This document shows positions 32,968-39,885 of a DNA stretch of 39,885 nucleotides, piece after piece. The notes beneath the pieces were generated by a model that saw only the letters and a program-made list of their open reading frames with translations, searched no databases and was not told where the DNA came from. Where the stretch lies: assembly GCA_963660385.1 (NCBI GenBank), contig CAVKWQ010000006.1, positions 1 to 39,885 on the forward strand, given 5' to 3'. Made by a program: the position numbers and the translations under genes. Origin of the DNA: Avelusimicrobium sp963660385 (GTDB lineage: Bacteria; Elusimicrobiota; Elusimicrobia; Elusimicrobiales; Elusimicrobiaceae). Position 1 is the stretch's first letter; each line of letters opens with the position of its first letter.

Positions 32968-34041
32968 TTATTTGGATTTTTTCGCTTTGGCCTTGGCAAC
33001 CTTGGCGTCTTCGTCCTGCAAGAACTTGACGTAGTTGGAGGCTTTGCGTTTCTTCCAGGCGCCTTTGTGGTAACCGTAACCGATGATGAGCGGAATCAAG
33101 GTCGTGCATTCGCCGTACACCATCTGTTCCAAGGCGGTGGAAACTTTACCCCAAGAGGAAGCCTCTTTCAAGGTAGAGCCGGAGAGCGCCCCGTCGCGCA
33201 CATCAGCCACCGTGATTTGTACGGCATATTTGTGCATAGGAGCGTCCGCACCCAAAATTTCAGCAGCCACAACCGTATCCTGCGCGAAGTTTTTCGGTAC
33301 GCCGCCGGACCACATCATAAGGCCCGTTTCTTTGGCTTTAATTTTGATTTTGGTCAGTTCCAAGAAGTCCTTGGCGCTGTCAATGGAAACGTGGGCTTCG
33401 GGGTGTTGGGTCTGGTGCGCTACAAAGCCGAAACCGGCAGAGCAGTCCGAGAACGCAGGCACAAACACCGGCACGCCGTGTTTGTAAGCGTTGTAAACGA
33501 TAGAATCTTTGCCTTTGCCTTTGCTTTCAAGCCATTTGCCCATTTCCCAGATAAATTCGCGGGAAGAGTAGGGGCGGGGTTCCAAGGCGTTGCAAATTTT
33601 GTGGATGGTTTCGTCGCATTCCTTCAACTGGTCTTCGTCAATATAGGTGTCGTAGATGCGGTCAATGTGCAAATCGCGCAGCAAGTTGTCATCTTGATTG
33701 TAGGGAGTACCAATGTAGTGTTTGTAGCCAAGGGCTTCAAAGAAGTCCTGGTCCACGATGTTGGCGCCGTTGGAAACAATCGCGTCAACCATATTGTTTT
33801 GAATCATATCCACCACGACTTTCTTCATACCCGCGGAAACGAGAGAGCCCGCAATACACAAAATGACGGAGCACTTTTTGTCGGAGAGCATCATATTGTA
33901 GATTTTGCTCGCTCTGGCCACTTCGCGAGAAGCGTAGGCCATATTTCCAAAGGCTTCCACCAAGGGAACCACATTGTATTTTTTGAGGTCAATGTGTTTG
34001 ATGGTGTCTTTGAGAAAGTCTTTCTTGGTTAATTTTGCCAT
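32968..34041 (-). CDS. Deoxyhypusine synthase family protein (bacterial type)
   Basis: A 357-residue NAD-dependent enzyme of the deoxyhypusine synthase fold. VSNGANIVDQDFFEALG (90-106), the PVFVPAFSDCSAGF block (191-204) and SGSTLKEASSWGKV with the expected imine-forming Lys299 are present. The canonical GGGVPKHH-type segment reads GGVPKNFAQDT (246-256), losing the His of eukaryotic enzymes. Bacteria lack eIF5A, so a polyamine product such as homospermidine, or another aminobutyl transfer, is more likely. A Lys/Ala-rich tail follows. It has an AGAGG site and its own promoter, and is the first gene of the six-gene operon. Confidence 0.85.
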   Translation of the reverse strand: MAKLTKKDFLKDTIKHIDLKKYNVVPLVEAFGNMAYASREVARASKIYNMMLSDKKCSVILCIAGSLVSAGMKKVVVDMIQNNMVDAIVSNGANIVDQDFFEALGYKHYIGTPYNQDDNLLRDLHIDRIYDTYIDEDQLKECDETIHKICNALEPRPYSSREFIWEMGKWLESKGKGKDSIVYNAYKHGVPVFVPAFSDCSAGFGFVAHQTQHPEAHVSIDSAKDFLELTKIKIKAKETGLMMWSGGVPKNFAQDTVVAAEILGADAPMHKYAVQITVADVRDGALSGSTLKEASSWGKVSTALEQMVYGECTTLIPLIIGYGYHKGAWKKRKASNYVKFLQDEDAKVAKAKAKKSK

Positions 34042-34085
34042 TTCTTTTTACACCTCTGCTGGATTTATTTACTTCTATTTAGTAA

Positions 34086-34091
34086 ATTATA
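34086..34091 (-). promoter_or_regulatory. Probable -10 box of the deoxyhypusine synthase-like/dnaX/recR/comEC operon
   Basis: Consensus TATAAT on the minus strand, 44 nt upstream of the ATG at 34041, with an AGAGGT ribosome binding site in the leader. Confidence 0.55.
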
Positions 34092-34168
34092 GTAAATATA
34101 TTTAATTTTTCATAGGAAAATCGTATAAAAAATACGGGGCCTTAAAAAGGGGCCCGAGGAGCGTAAAA

Positions 34169-35416
34169 ATGTATCCCGATTTAAAACAAACCGACCCGGC
34201 CGTTTTTGAGGCCGTAAGCCACGAATTAAACCGCCAGCGCGAAAAGTTGGAACTGATTGCTTCCGAGAATTTTACCTCGTTGGCCGTAATGCAGGCGCAA
34301 GGGTCTGTTTTAACCAACAAATATGCCGAAGGCTATCCTTCCAAACGCTACTATGGCGGTTGCGAATTTGTAGATGTGGTGGAACAACTGGCGATTGACC
34401 GCGCCAAGCAACTCTTTGGCGCCGAACACGCCAATGTGCAGCCGCACTCCGGCGCGCAGGCCAATATGGCGGTGTATTTTGCCTTGTTAAAACCCGGCGA
34501 TACCGTATTGGGGCTTAACTTATCACACGGCGGACACTTAACGCACGGACACCCGCTTAACTTTTCGGGCAAATTGTACAACATTGTGGCAATGAACGTG
34601 CGCAAGGATACCGAAGAAATTGATTACGATGAAGCCGCCCGCTTGGCCTTGGAACACAAGCCCAAACTTATTATGGCGGGGGCGTCCAACTATTCCCGCG
34701 TGTTTGATTGGAAACGCTTGCGCGAAATTGCCGATTCCTGCGGGGCGTATTTAGCGTGCGATGTGGCTCACTATGCGGGCTTGATTGCCGCCGGGGAATA
34801 CCCGAGCCCGGTGCCGTATGCCGATGTGGTAACCACCACCACGCACAAAACCCTGCGCGGGCCGCGCGGCGGACTGATTTTATGCAAGGCCGCGCTTGCA
34901 AAGGCCATTAACTCTGCCGTCTTTCCGGGCGTACAAGGCGGGCCGCTGATGCACGTGATTGCGGGCAAGGCGGTATGCTTTGGCGAGGCCTTAAAGCCCG
35001 AATTTAAAGCCTACCAACACCAAGTAAAATTGAACGCCGCGGAACTGGCCAAGCAGTTAATGGCGCGCGGTTACCGCTTGGTGGCGGGGGGAACGGACAG
35101 CCACGTAATGTGTATTGATTTGCGCTCCAAAGGTTTAACGGGCAAAGCGGCCGAAGCCGCCCTAGATAAAGCGGGCATTACCGCTAACAAAAATACGATT
35201 CCCTTTGACCCCGAAAAGCCGTTTGTTACAAGTGGTTTGCGGTTAGGAACGCCCGCTATCACCACGCGCGGGATGAAGGAAGCGGATATGGCGCAGGTGG
35301 CCGCGTTTATTGACGAGGCTATTTCGCACCATACGGACGAAGCGTACTTGGCGGGCGTGGCCCAACAAGTTAAAAAATTCTTGGCGAATTTTCCGCTTTA
35401 TCCGACGCTTGCGTAA
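34169..35416 (+). CDS. glyA: Serine hydroxymethyltransferase
   Basis: A 415-residue PLP enzyme interconverting serine and glycine with tetrahydrofolate, the main source of one-carbon units. Landmarks are LELIASENF (28-36), NKYAEGYPSKRYYGG (50-64), QPHSGAQANMAVY (91-103), ACDVAHYAGLIA (Asp198, His201) and TTTTHKTLRGPRGG with the Schiff-base Lys227. Length is typical. The ATG at 34169 follows GAGGAG. It is transcribed alone, divergent from the deoxyhypusine synthase-like operon. No glycine or THF riboswitch was recognised in its short leader. Confidence 0.97.
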   Translation: MYPDLKQTDPAVFEAVSHELNRQREKLELIASENFTSLAVMQAQGSVLTNKYAEGYPSKRYYGGCEFVDVVEQLAIDRAKQLFGAEHANVQPHSGAQANMAVYFALLKPGDTVLGLNLSHGGHLTHGHPLNFSGKLYNIVAMNVRKDTEEIDYDEAARLALEHKPKLIMAGASNYSRVFDWKRLREIADSCGAYLACDVAHYAGLIAAGEYPSPVPYADVVTTTTHKTLRGPRGGLILCKAALAKAINSAVFPGVQGGPLMHVIAGKAVCFGEALKPEFKAYQHQVKLNAAELAKQLMARGYRLVAGGTDSHVMCIDLRSKGLTGKAAEAALDKAGITANKNTIPFDPEKPFVTSGLRLGTPAITTRGMKEADMAQVAAFIDEAISHHTDEAYLAGVAQQVKKFLANFPLYPTLA

Positions 35417-35425
35417 TTTTATTAC

Positions 35426-35459
35426 AGCCCCGGCCGGTGTCTTCTCCGCCCGGGGCTTT
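35426..35459 (+). terminator. Probable terminator of glyA
   Basis: 8-bp stem AGCCCCGG / CCGGGGCT with a 16-nt loop and only a short T-run. Confidence 0.6.
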
Positions 35460-35470
35460 CTATATCTACG

Positions 35471-35546
35471 GGCCTACAAAAAAGATAGGCCTTAAAGCCG
35501 GGTTTTTATAGGTCCAACGGCCCTGTTTATTTAGCGGGCAAACAGG
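35471..35546 (+). other. Two small hairpins in the glyA-protease gap
   Basis: GGCCTA / TAGGCC (35471-35491) and CCTGTTT / AAACAGG (35522-35546). They could be a weak terminator or part of the leader of the next gene. TAATAT at 35555-35560 is a possible -10. Confidence 0.4.
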
Positions 35547-35584
35547 TAAATTAATAATATCAGGCGTTCTTGCAAGGAGTGGCT

Positions 35585-36799
35585 ATGAAAAAACGAATTT
35601 TATTTCTTTCCTGTTTGGTCGTTTTACTCGCACAACCGTCTTTTGCGCAATCGGCTCTGGTAAAGGGCGGCGCAAAGGCCACGGGCAAAAACTTTATTAA
35701 AAAAGCCGTTACCCGCATTTACCCGCGTGTCCGGGTGCCCAAGGTCCCCTCTGTCGCGGTGCAAGTTCCCATAACGCCAATGGCCCCGTCCGTAGCCGTA
35801 CAGGTTTCCCAACAAATCGCTGCCGCCAGCCGTGTGCAATCCTCCTTTTTAAAGGGTACCGCCTTGCAGCCCTTTGAACAAAATACGCCGCATTTTTTGT
35901 TTACCGTTTCATCCGCCAGCAAGATAAATGCTTTTAAAGCAAGCGGCTTTGTGATTGCCGAGGAATACAACGGTGAAACCGTTTTGTGGGGGATTGCTCC
36001 GCAGGAATATGTGCAATATATGGGCAAGGATGTGGAAATTTCCTTTTATGTAGCGGGTAAAAAATTTACCTATCCGGCGGAAGTAGTTTTAGCCGGGCGC
36101 GTGGAGGGCATTAACGCCGCGCTTATCCGGCTGCCCCAAGAAGCCCTGCAAGTGGCCCGCCCGGTACTTTGGGCCAAGGACTTCCCCAAAAAGGGCACCA
36201 ACCTTTTTACTTATGGATACAACAAAGGCCAATACCAAAAAGCACAGCGCCGCGTGCTGACCACCAACTCGGAGCGTATTATTGAGGGGGTAAACCCGGA
36301 AGCGGAAGAAACCTTAACCGATGCGGGCGGTCTTGTGGTAAATGAAAAGGGCGAAGCCGTGGGTTTATCGCTCGGCACGTCGCACCCGCTGGCTGACCGT
36401 GCGGAGTGGTACTGGAACCGCCGTTCCAACCGGGACTATCCCAAAAAGCAAGATTTATCCAATATTAGCGAAATTGTGCCGTTTTCCCGCTTGCAAGATT
36501 TACTGCGCGAATACCGCAATCCCGGCTCTGCTCGGCGTGTGTTGCTGTTTGGCGGGCTTCGCGTAGGAAAATTGCCCATTACCGAAACGGTCCAAAGCGT
36601 AACCGCGTATTACGGGGACGGCTTTGAACAGACGTTAAACCAAAACCCGCTTTTAAAAGTTACCTCTTTGGACACGGGGTTTGAATTTACGGGCTTGCAA
36701 AAAGCCAAGATTGTCATCAGCCGGGCGGACGGCTCTATCTACACATATTGGGTGGATATGCAGACCCGCGACATCACATTGGAAGAAGCCATTAAATAA
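35585..36799 (+). CDS. Secreted trypsin-fold protein lacking the catalytic triad (pseudo-protease)
   Basis: A 404-residue protein. The ATG at 35585 follows AGGAG and gives a signal peptide (MKKRILFLSCLVVLLAQPSFA). A short tandem PSVAVQV repeat (56-75 region) leads into a PA-clan-like domain (about 105-300). Aligned with the next gene, the catalytic His is Glu141 (WGIAPQEYV), the Asp is Asn177 (GINAALIRLP) and the nucleophile is Ala247 (LTDAGGLVVNEKGEAVGL). All three are lost while the surrounding fold is kept. A C-terminal domain of about 80 residues follows. It may be a binding or scaffold partner of its neighbour. Confidence 0.6.
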   Translation: MKKRILFLSCLVVLLAQPSFAQSALVKGGAKATGKNFIKKAVTRIYPRVRVPKVPSVAVQVPITPMAPSVAVQVSQQIAAASRVQSSFLKGTALQPFEQNTPHFLFTVSSASKINAFKASGFVIAEEYNGETVLWGIAPQEYVQYMGKDVEISFYVAGKKFTYPAEVVLAGRVEGINAALIRLPQEALQVARPVLWAKDFPKKGTNLFTYGYNKGQYQKAQRRVLTTNSERIIEGVNPEAEETLTDAGGLVVNEKGEAVGLSLGTSHPLADRAEWYWNRRSNRDYPKKQDLSNISEIVPFSRLQDLLREYRNPGSARRVLLFGGLRVGKLPITETVQSVTAYYGDGFEQTLNQNPLLKVTSLDTGFEFTGLQKAKIVISRADGSIYTYWVDMQTRDITLEEAIK

Positions 36800-36820
36800 G
36801 GGGTTTAAACGGGGGTAATA

Positions 36821-38008
36821 ATGCAATACAGGGGTTTAGCCTTGGCGCTTATCTGCGCGTGCTTTTTGACGGGGCCTGTTTGCGCGCAAAGTAAATTGCC
36901 GGGTGTTTTTAAAGATTTTAAAATTACGCACGCTCTGCGTGCCCGCTGGTTTAATAAAGTGCGGTTTCAAGTAAACAACCGCTTATTAACTGTGCCCGCG
37001 CGCTCGCAGGCGGCCAATGCTTTGGCCCTGCGCCTAACAACGCCCTTGTTGCGTACAAGCGTTTTAGAACCCGCTAAACCGCGCCCGCTATTACCCGCGC
37101 CTAAAAATATCCGCCAAGCCGTTTTTACCTTACAGCACTCTCCGCAAACGCACGGGAAGGGCTCTGCCTTTGCCGTCAATATTAACGGGAAAATCTGGGG
37201 CGTTACGGCTAAGCACGTTTTAAACGATATCGGCCGGGAGCCGTATATTGAACTGTTTGATGAGAACGGAAAGCCGTTTTATACGCAGATTACCACGCTA
37301 AAAGAGGGGCATTTGCGCGGTGCGGATATTGCCATTTTTAAAATTCCGCCGCAACTGGGAAAATATATCGTTCCGTTGGAAGCCGACGAAACGTTGCCCT
37401 CTCCGCGCAACCCGGTGCAATCGGCCGGATTTTCCCACGGCAATTTTGCGTGGTTTAATAAAATTGATGTTTTGTTTTCCAGCACGCACCGTATTTTGGC
37501 GCGCTATCAGGATTTCCCCGTGTTAAACGGCTATTGCGGTTCGCCCTTGCTTGTAAACGGCAAGGCGGTGGGCGTATTTGTCGGCATTGTGGGCAATACC
37601 AACACGCAGCGGGCCGCGTGGCGGGCGCTTTTGGACCATAAACCGATTAACGATTTTAACCAAATTGTGCCGATACAATGGGTGCGCCGTTTGGCGGAAC
37701 AGGTGGAAGTGCCTGGGCAATCCGTCGGCACTTTGGTTCGTGTGTTGGGCCGGCCTATTACGCACTTAACACCTGACGAGGCCGTGGTGCAAATTGAGCA
37801 GTTTAGAAACGGGCGCGTATTTAAGCAAATTTCCGCGTATCCGTTTATGGATTACCTGCATTTGGAGCGGTTTTTTGATATTGAAGCCAACGATAAAATT
37901 CGCGTGGTTATTCAAAAGAACGGACAACCCGGCGCCCGCCCCGTTGAACTGTGGTATGATTTAGACATTTCCACCGGTACCCTAGCGGGCGGCAACTCTA
38001 TGCGCTAA
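36821..38008 (+). CDS. Secreted PA-clan (trypsin-fold) peptidase with a Cys nucleophile
   Basis: A 395-residue protein starting 21 nt after its paralogue, behind a GGGGG site. Signal peptide: MQYRGLALALICACFLTGPVCA. The trypsin fold shows KGSAFAVNINGKIWGVTAKHVL (candidate His132), GADIAIFKIP (candidate Asp169) and LNGYCGSPLLVNGKAVGV. In the last motif the usual GxSGG/S-P serine is Cys239 (codon TGC), as in viral 3C-like proteases. The C-terminal domain (about 300-395) may be a PDZ-like or specificity module. Its 3' end, including the stop codon, is duplicated just downstream. Confidence 0.65.
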   Translation: MQYRGLALALICACFLTGPVCAQSKLPGVFKDFKITHALRARWFNKVRFQVNNRLLTVPARSQAANALALRLTTPLLRTSVLEPAKPRPLLPAPKNIRQAVFTLQHSPQTHGKGSAFAVNINGKIWGVTAKHVLNDIGREPYIELFDENGKPFYTQITTLKEGHLRGADIAIFKIPPQLGKYIVPLEADETLPSPRNPVQSAGFSHGNFAWFNKIDVLFSSTHRILARYQDFPVLNGYCGSPLLVNGKAVGVFVGIVGNTNTQRAAWRALLDHKPINDFNQIVPIQWVRRLAEQVEVPGQSVGTLVRVLGRPITHLTPDEAVVQIEQFRNGRVFKQISAYPFMDYLHLERFFDIEANDKIRVVIQKNGQPGARPVELWYDLDISTGTLAGGNSMR

Positions 38009-38048
38009 CTGATGGATTAATTAAGCCACACTATTTCTACAAGGTCGC
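37990..38048 (+). repeat. 59-nt direct repeat, copy 1 (3' end of the Cys-peptidase gene)
   Basis: Covers the last codons, the stop and about 40 nt beyond. It matches 38101-38159 with two mismatches, and weaker similarity extends about 10 nt further upstream. Confidence 0.9.
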
Positions 38049-38100
38049 GCTCTTCTAAAACGGCTAGGCCCTAATGGGCCAAGTGGGCGGGTCCTGCGGA

Positions 38101-38159
38101 CGGCAATTCAATGCGCTAACTGATGGATTAATTAAGCCACACTATTTCTACAAGGTCGC
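38101..38159 (+). repeat. 59-nt direct repeat, copy 2
   Basis: Second copy, offset by 111 nt. The 52-nt spacer contains a GGCCC-TAAT-GGGCC hairpin. Confidence 0.9.
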
Positions 38160-38180
38160 TAACAAATTAATAAAATAAAA

Positions 38181-38269
38181 GTCATCCTGAATTTAGTTCA
38201 GGATCTACCGATTGGGCAGTTAGTTTTAACAACCCAACAGGTAGATTCTGAAACAAGTTCAGAATGACC
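38181..38269 (+). repeat. MITE-like palindromic element, copy 1
   Basis: Ends are inverted repeats of 29 nt (24 of 29 match), each itself a hairpin: ATCCTGAA / TTCAGGAT and ATTCTGAA / TTCAGAAT. The middle carries a short AT-rich spacer. An inverted copy lies at 39677-39778. Confidence 0.88.
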
Positions 38270-38336
38270 TTTTTATTTAATAACAACAGATTCCATAACT
38301 CTACGGGTTGTCCAATTTTACAGAATCAAAAAATTT

Positions 38337-38363
38337 AGCCCCCGGTTCTCCCCGGGGGCTGGT
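38337..38363 (-). terminator. Terminator of the Sel1-repeat gene
   Basis: Minus-strand GC-rich stem AGCCCCCGG / CCGGGGGCT followed by a run of T. Confidence 0.85.
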
Positions 38364-38370
38364 TCATTTT

Positions 38371-39495
38371 CTACTGGTTTAAAAGTTCACGCGCGGCTAA
38401 ATTCCCGCCTGCCGAGGCCTTTTCCAGCCAAGCACGGCCCTCTTTTTTGTCCTTGGGTACGCCAAGGCCTTTCCAATAAATCTGCCCGAGCACATATTGC
38501 GCCGCCGTATCGTTTTGGTTGGCGGCTTTTTTGAAAAATTCAATCGCCAGCGGCACGGACCGCTCCGTGCCTTGCCCTTGCATCAGCATAAAGCCCGTCA
38601 TATATTGCGCTTGGGCGAGTCCCCCTTCCGCCGCGTTGGAAAACCACGCAAAGGCGTCTTGGTAATTGGCGGGCTCGGCCTTATACGCCCGCTCACCCAG
38701 CGCATATTGGGCAGACGGATTTTTGGCTTGTGCCGCCGCGCCCAACAGTTCTAACGCTTTGTTTTCGTCTTTTTCTGTACCCTCGCCTTTTTGGTACATT
38801 TCGGAGAGTTCAAACGCTGCCGCGGGCAAATGTCCCTCCTGCCAGGCGAGTGTAAAATAGCGCAAGGCTTCCTCGTCGTTTTTGGTAACGGGATAGCCCA
38901 TACGGTAGCCTTCCCCGGCGGAAAGTTGGGCTTGGCTGTCGCCCTGTGCGGCTAGTAATAAGGTGGCCGAAAAGCGGTTTACCACATCGTAAAAATCGGG
39001 GTCCGCTTCCCGCTGTGCGCGCAAGGCTTCCTGCGCTTCTTGGTTGCCCATAGCGGACGCCTTTAAATTCCACAAAATACTATCGCCCTTGCTTGCGGAA
39101 AGGCCGCCTAGGCCCTCGCTGTAAAAGCGCGCAAGTTTGGTTTGCGCGGCTACATTGCCCGCCTGCGCGGACAGTTGGAGATAGGGAAGGGCTTCCTCGT
39201 AATCTTGCTTTACCAGCGTGCCTTGGATGTATAACTGCGCGAGTTTCCACGCCGCGCCCGTATCGCCCTGTGCGGCGGCCTTGCGGTACCACTCGGCGGC
39301 TTGCGCGCCGTTAGGCTCTACGCCAAGGCCCTGCGCATAAAAATCCCCGGTTTTTACCGCAGACGGCACATCCCCGGCCTGCGCTTGGGTTAAAGTTTTA
39401 GCGAAAGTACGTTGTTGCGGTGTTTTATAAAAAACAAACGCATATATCCCGGCCGCCACGAGCAGGGCAACCGCAATTTTTAAAAAATTTTTCAT
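38371..39495 (-). CDS. Membrane-anchored Sel1-like repeat protein
   Basis: A 374-residue protein. The ATG at 39495 follows GGGGA and gives an uncleaved signal-anchor (KIAVALLVAAGIYAFVFY). The rest is a solenoid of about eight to nine Sel1-type TPR repeats of 36 residues, with units like AAEWYRKAAAQGDTGAAWKLA, AIEFFKKAANQNDTAAQYVLG and EALRYFTLAWQEGHLPAAAFEL. Such proteins act as periplasmic scaffolds or adaptors in envelope complexes; the partner is unknown. The gene is bracketed by two inverted copies of a MITE-like repeat. Confidence 0.85.
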   Translation of the reverse strand: MKNFLKIAVALLVAAGIYAFVFYKTPQQRTFAKTLTQAQAGDVPSAVKTGDFYAQGLGVEPNGAQAAEWYRKAAAQGDTGAAWKLAQLYIQGTLVKQDYEEALPYLQLSAQAGNVAAQTKLARFYSEGLGGLSASKGDSILWNLKASAMGNQEAQEALRAQREADPDFYDVVNRFSATLLLAAQGDSQAQLSAGEGYRMGYPVTKNDEEALRYFTLAWQEGHLPAAAFELSEMYQKGEGTEKDENKALELLGAAAQAKNPSAQYALGERAYKAEPANYQDAFAWFSNAAEGGLAQAQYMTGFMLMQGQGTERSVPLAIEFFKKAANQNDTAAQYVLGQIYWKGLGVPKDKKEGRAWLEKASAGGNLAARELLNQ

Positions 39496-39527
39496 ATAAT
39501 TCCCCAAATGTTTTTATATCTCTTTTT

Positions 39528-39533
39528 ATTATA
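39528..39533 (-). promoter_or_regulatory. Probable -10 box of the Sel1-repeat gene
   Basis: Consensus TATAAT on the minus strand, about 32 nt upstream of the ATG; TTATGA 16 nt further upstream is a -35 candidate. Confidence 0.5.
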
Positions 39534-39618
39534 CCTGTTTTGCCGTTTGTCATAACGGGCAAACTTATACACTAGCGGGCCGTTAATTCAGGTAATAGAT
39601 AGTGGGCTTTGTCGTGGC

Positions 39619-39664
39619 CGTCATCCCCAAGAAGGCCGCCCGCAGGGTTTGGGGATCTGTCGTT
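39619..39664 (+). repeat. Small palindromic repeat
   Basis: CGTCATCCCCAA ... TTGGGGATCTGTCGTT, an 8-bp stem with an 18-nt centre. Shares the GTCATCC / GGATCTGTCGTT borders with the neighbouring palindromes. Confidence 0.7.
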
Positions 39665-39676
39665 ATAAAAAAAGGA

Positions 39677-39778
39677 GGTCATTCTGAACTTGTTTCAGAA
39701 TCTACCGTATGGGTTGTTAAAAACAACAGGAACACCTAACTACCCAAGCAGTAGATCCTGAACTAAATTCAGGATGAC
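39677..39778 (-). repeat. MITE-like palindromic element, copy 2 (inverted relative to copy 1)
   Basis: The reverse complement aligns with 38181-38269 along its full length, with an extra ~13 nt in the middle. Similarity continues into the flanks (TAAAATAAAA on one side, TAACnACAGATnCC on the other). Confidence 0.88.
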
Positions 39779-39813
39779 TTTTATTTTATAACAACATTAT
39801 TTTGTCGTGTGTT

Positions 39814-39850
39814 GTCATCCCGTAGTGTTTTTATACGGGATCTGTCGTTG
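39814..39850 (+). repeat. Small palindromic repeat
   Basis: GTCATCCCGTA ... TACGGGATCTGTCGTTG with a perfect 8-bp stem and 9-nt loop; same border motif as the repeat at 39619. Confidence 0.7.
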
Positions 39851-39885
39851 TCTTTTTGGCTGTTCACTATAAAGGGGTTGTTTCG

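Noticed and set aside
33067..34032. A 321-codon frame antisense to the deoxyhypusine synthase-like gene
   Set aside because: It is fully inside a clear enzyme gene with intact motifs; composition (Val/Phe/His-rich) is typical of an antisense shadow.
34092..34168. Riboswitch upstream of glyA
   Set aside because: The leader is too short and lacks the paired elements of glycine, THF or SAM riboswitches.

Overview
The window looks like chromosomal DNA of a Gram-negative, probably anaerobic, host- or gut-associated bacterium. It encodes outer-membrane beta-barrels ending in Phe, a meso-diaminopimelate-type MurE, and a peptidoglycan recycling pathway. The gene mix (SemiSWEET-like proteins, a deoxyhypusine-synthase-like enzyme, an autotransporter with Asn-rich repeats, many small secreted proteins) makes me suspect an Elusimicrobiota lineage. 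That placement is inference from general knowledge, not a search result. Almost all of the sequence is protein-coding and gene ends are tightly packed. No prophage, CRISPR array, rRNA operon or transposase was seen.

Layout. 1-5.5 kb: a partial phosphoesterase, a membrane glycosyltransferase, two tandem SemiSWEET-like proteins, threonine aldolase, endonuclease IV and a methyltransferase. 5.6-8.7 kb: a 1021-residue autotransporter. 8.8-9.65 kb: tRNA-Ala, a gene-poor tract, and a tRNA-Val(GAC) locus carrying odd tRNA-derived sequence on both sides. 9.7-19.2 kb: murE-murD, a DUF2400/TIGR02757 gene, tilS, an orphan receiver, a biotin ligase-like gene, a TIKI/ChaN-like secreted protein, uvrB and marC. 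19.3-19.7 kb: tRNA-Val(CAC) with a 58-nt duplication of its 3' end and terminator, enclosing a structured tRNA-like element. 19.7-26.8 kb: a second TIKI/ChaN-like gene, then an operon of an AI-2E-family permease, AmpG-like MFS, murQ, anmK and nagZ. 26.8-34.1 kb: guaD, and a six-gene minus-strand operon (deoxyhypusine synthase-like, outer membrane protein, doxX, dnaX, recR, comEC). 34.1-38 kb: glyA and two tandem secreted trypsin-fold proteins. 38-39.9 kb: a Sel1-repeat gene bracketed by inverted MITE-like repeats.

How the genes work together. The clearest pathway is cell-wall turnover. AmpG-like import brings in anhydro-muropeptides, NagZ removes GlcNAc, AnmK makes MurNAc-6-phosphate and MurQ converts it to GlcNAc-6-phosphate. 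MurE and MurD build new precursor. DNA repair and replication are represented by Nfo, UvrB, DnaX and RecR, and DNA uptake by ComEC. At least seven signal-peptide-bearing or outer-membrane products point to an active cell envelope.

Most interesting observations. (1) Two homologous 150-160-nt tRNA-like elements, each just after a tRNA-Val gene and its terminator and each ending in ACCA. (2) Nine genes have a -10-like hexamer (TAnnnT) exactly 6-7 nt before the ATG and no evident Shine-Dalgarno, suggesting widespread leaderless transcription. (3) A tandem pair of secreted PA-clan proteins: one has a Cys in place of the catalytic Ser, and its neighbour has lost all three catalytic residues. (4) MITE-like inverted repeats and 3'-end duplications in the 38-39.9 kb region.
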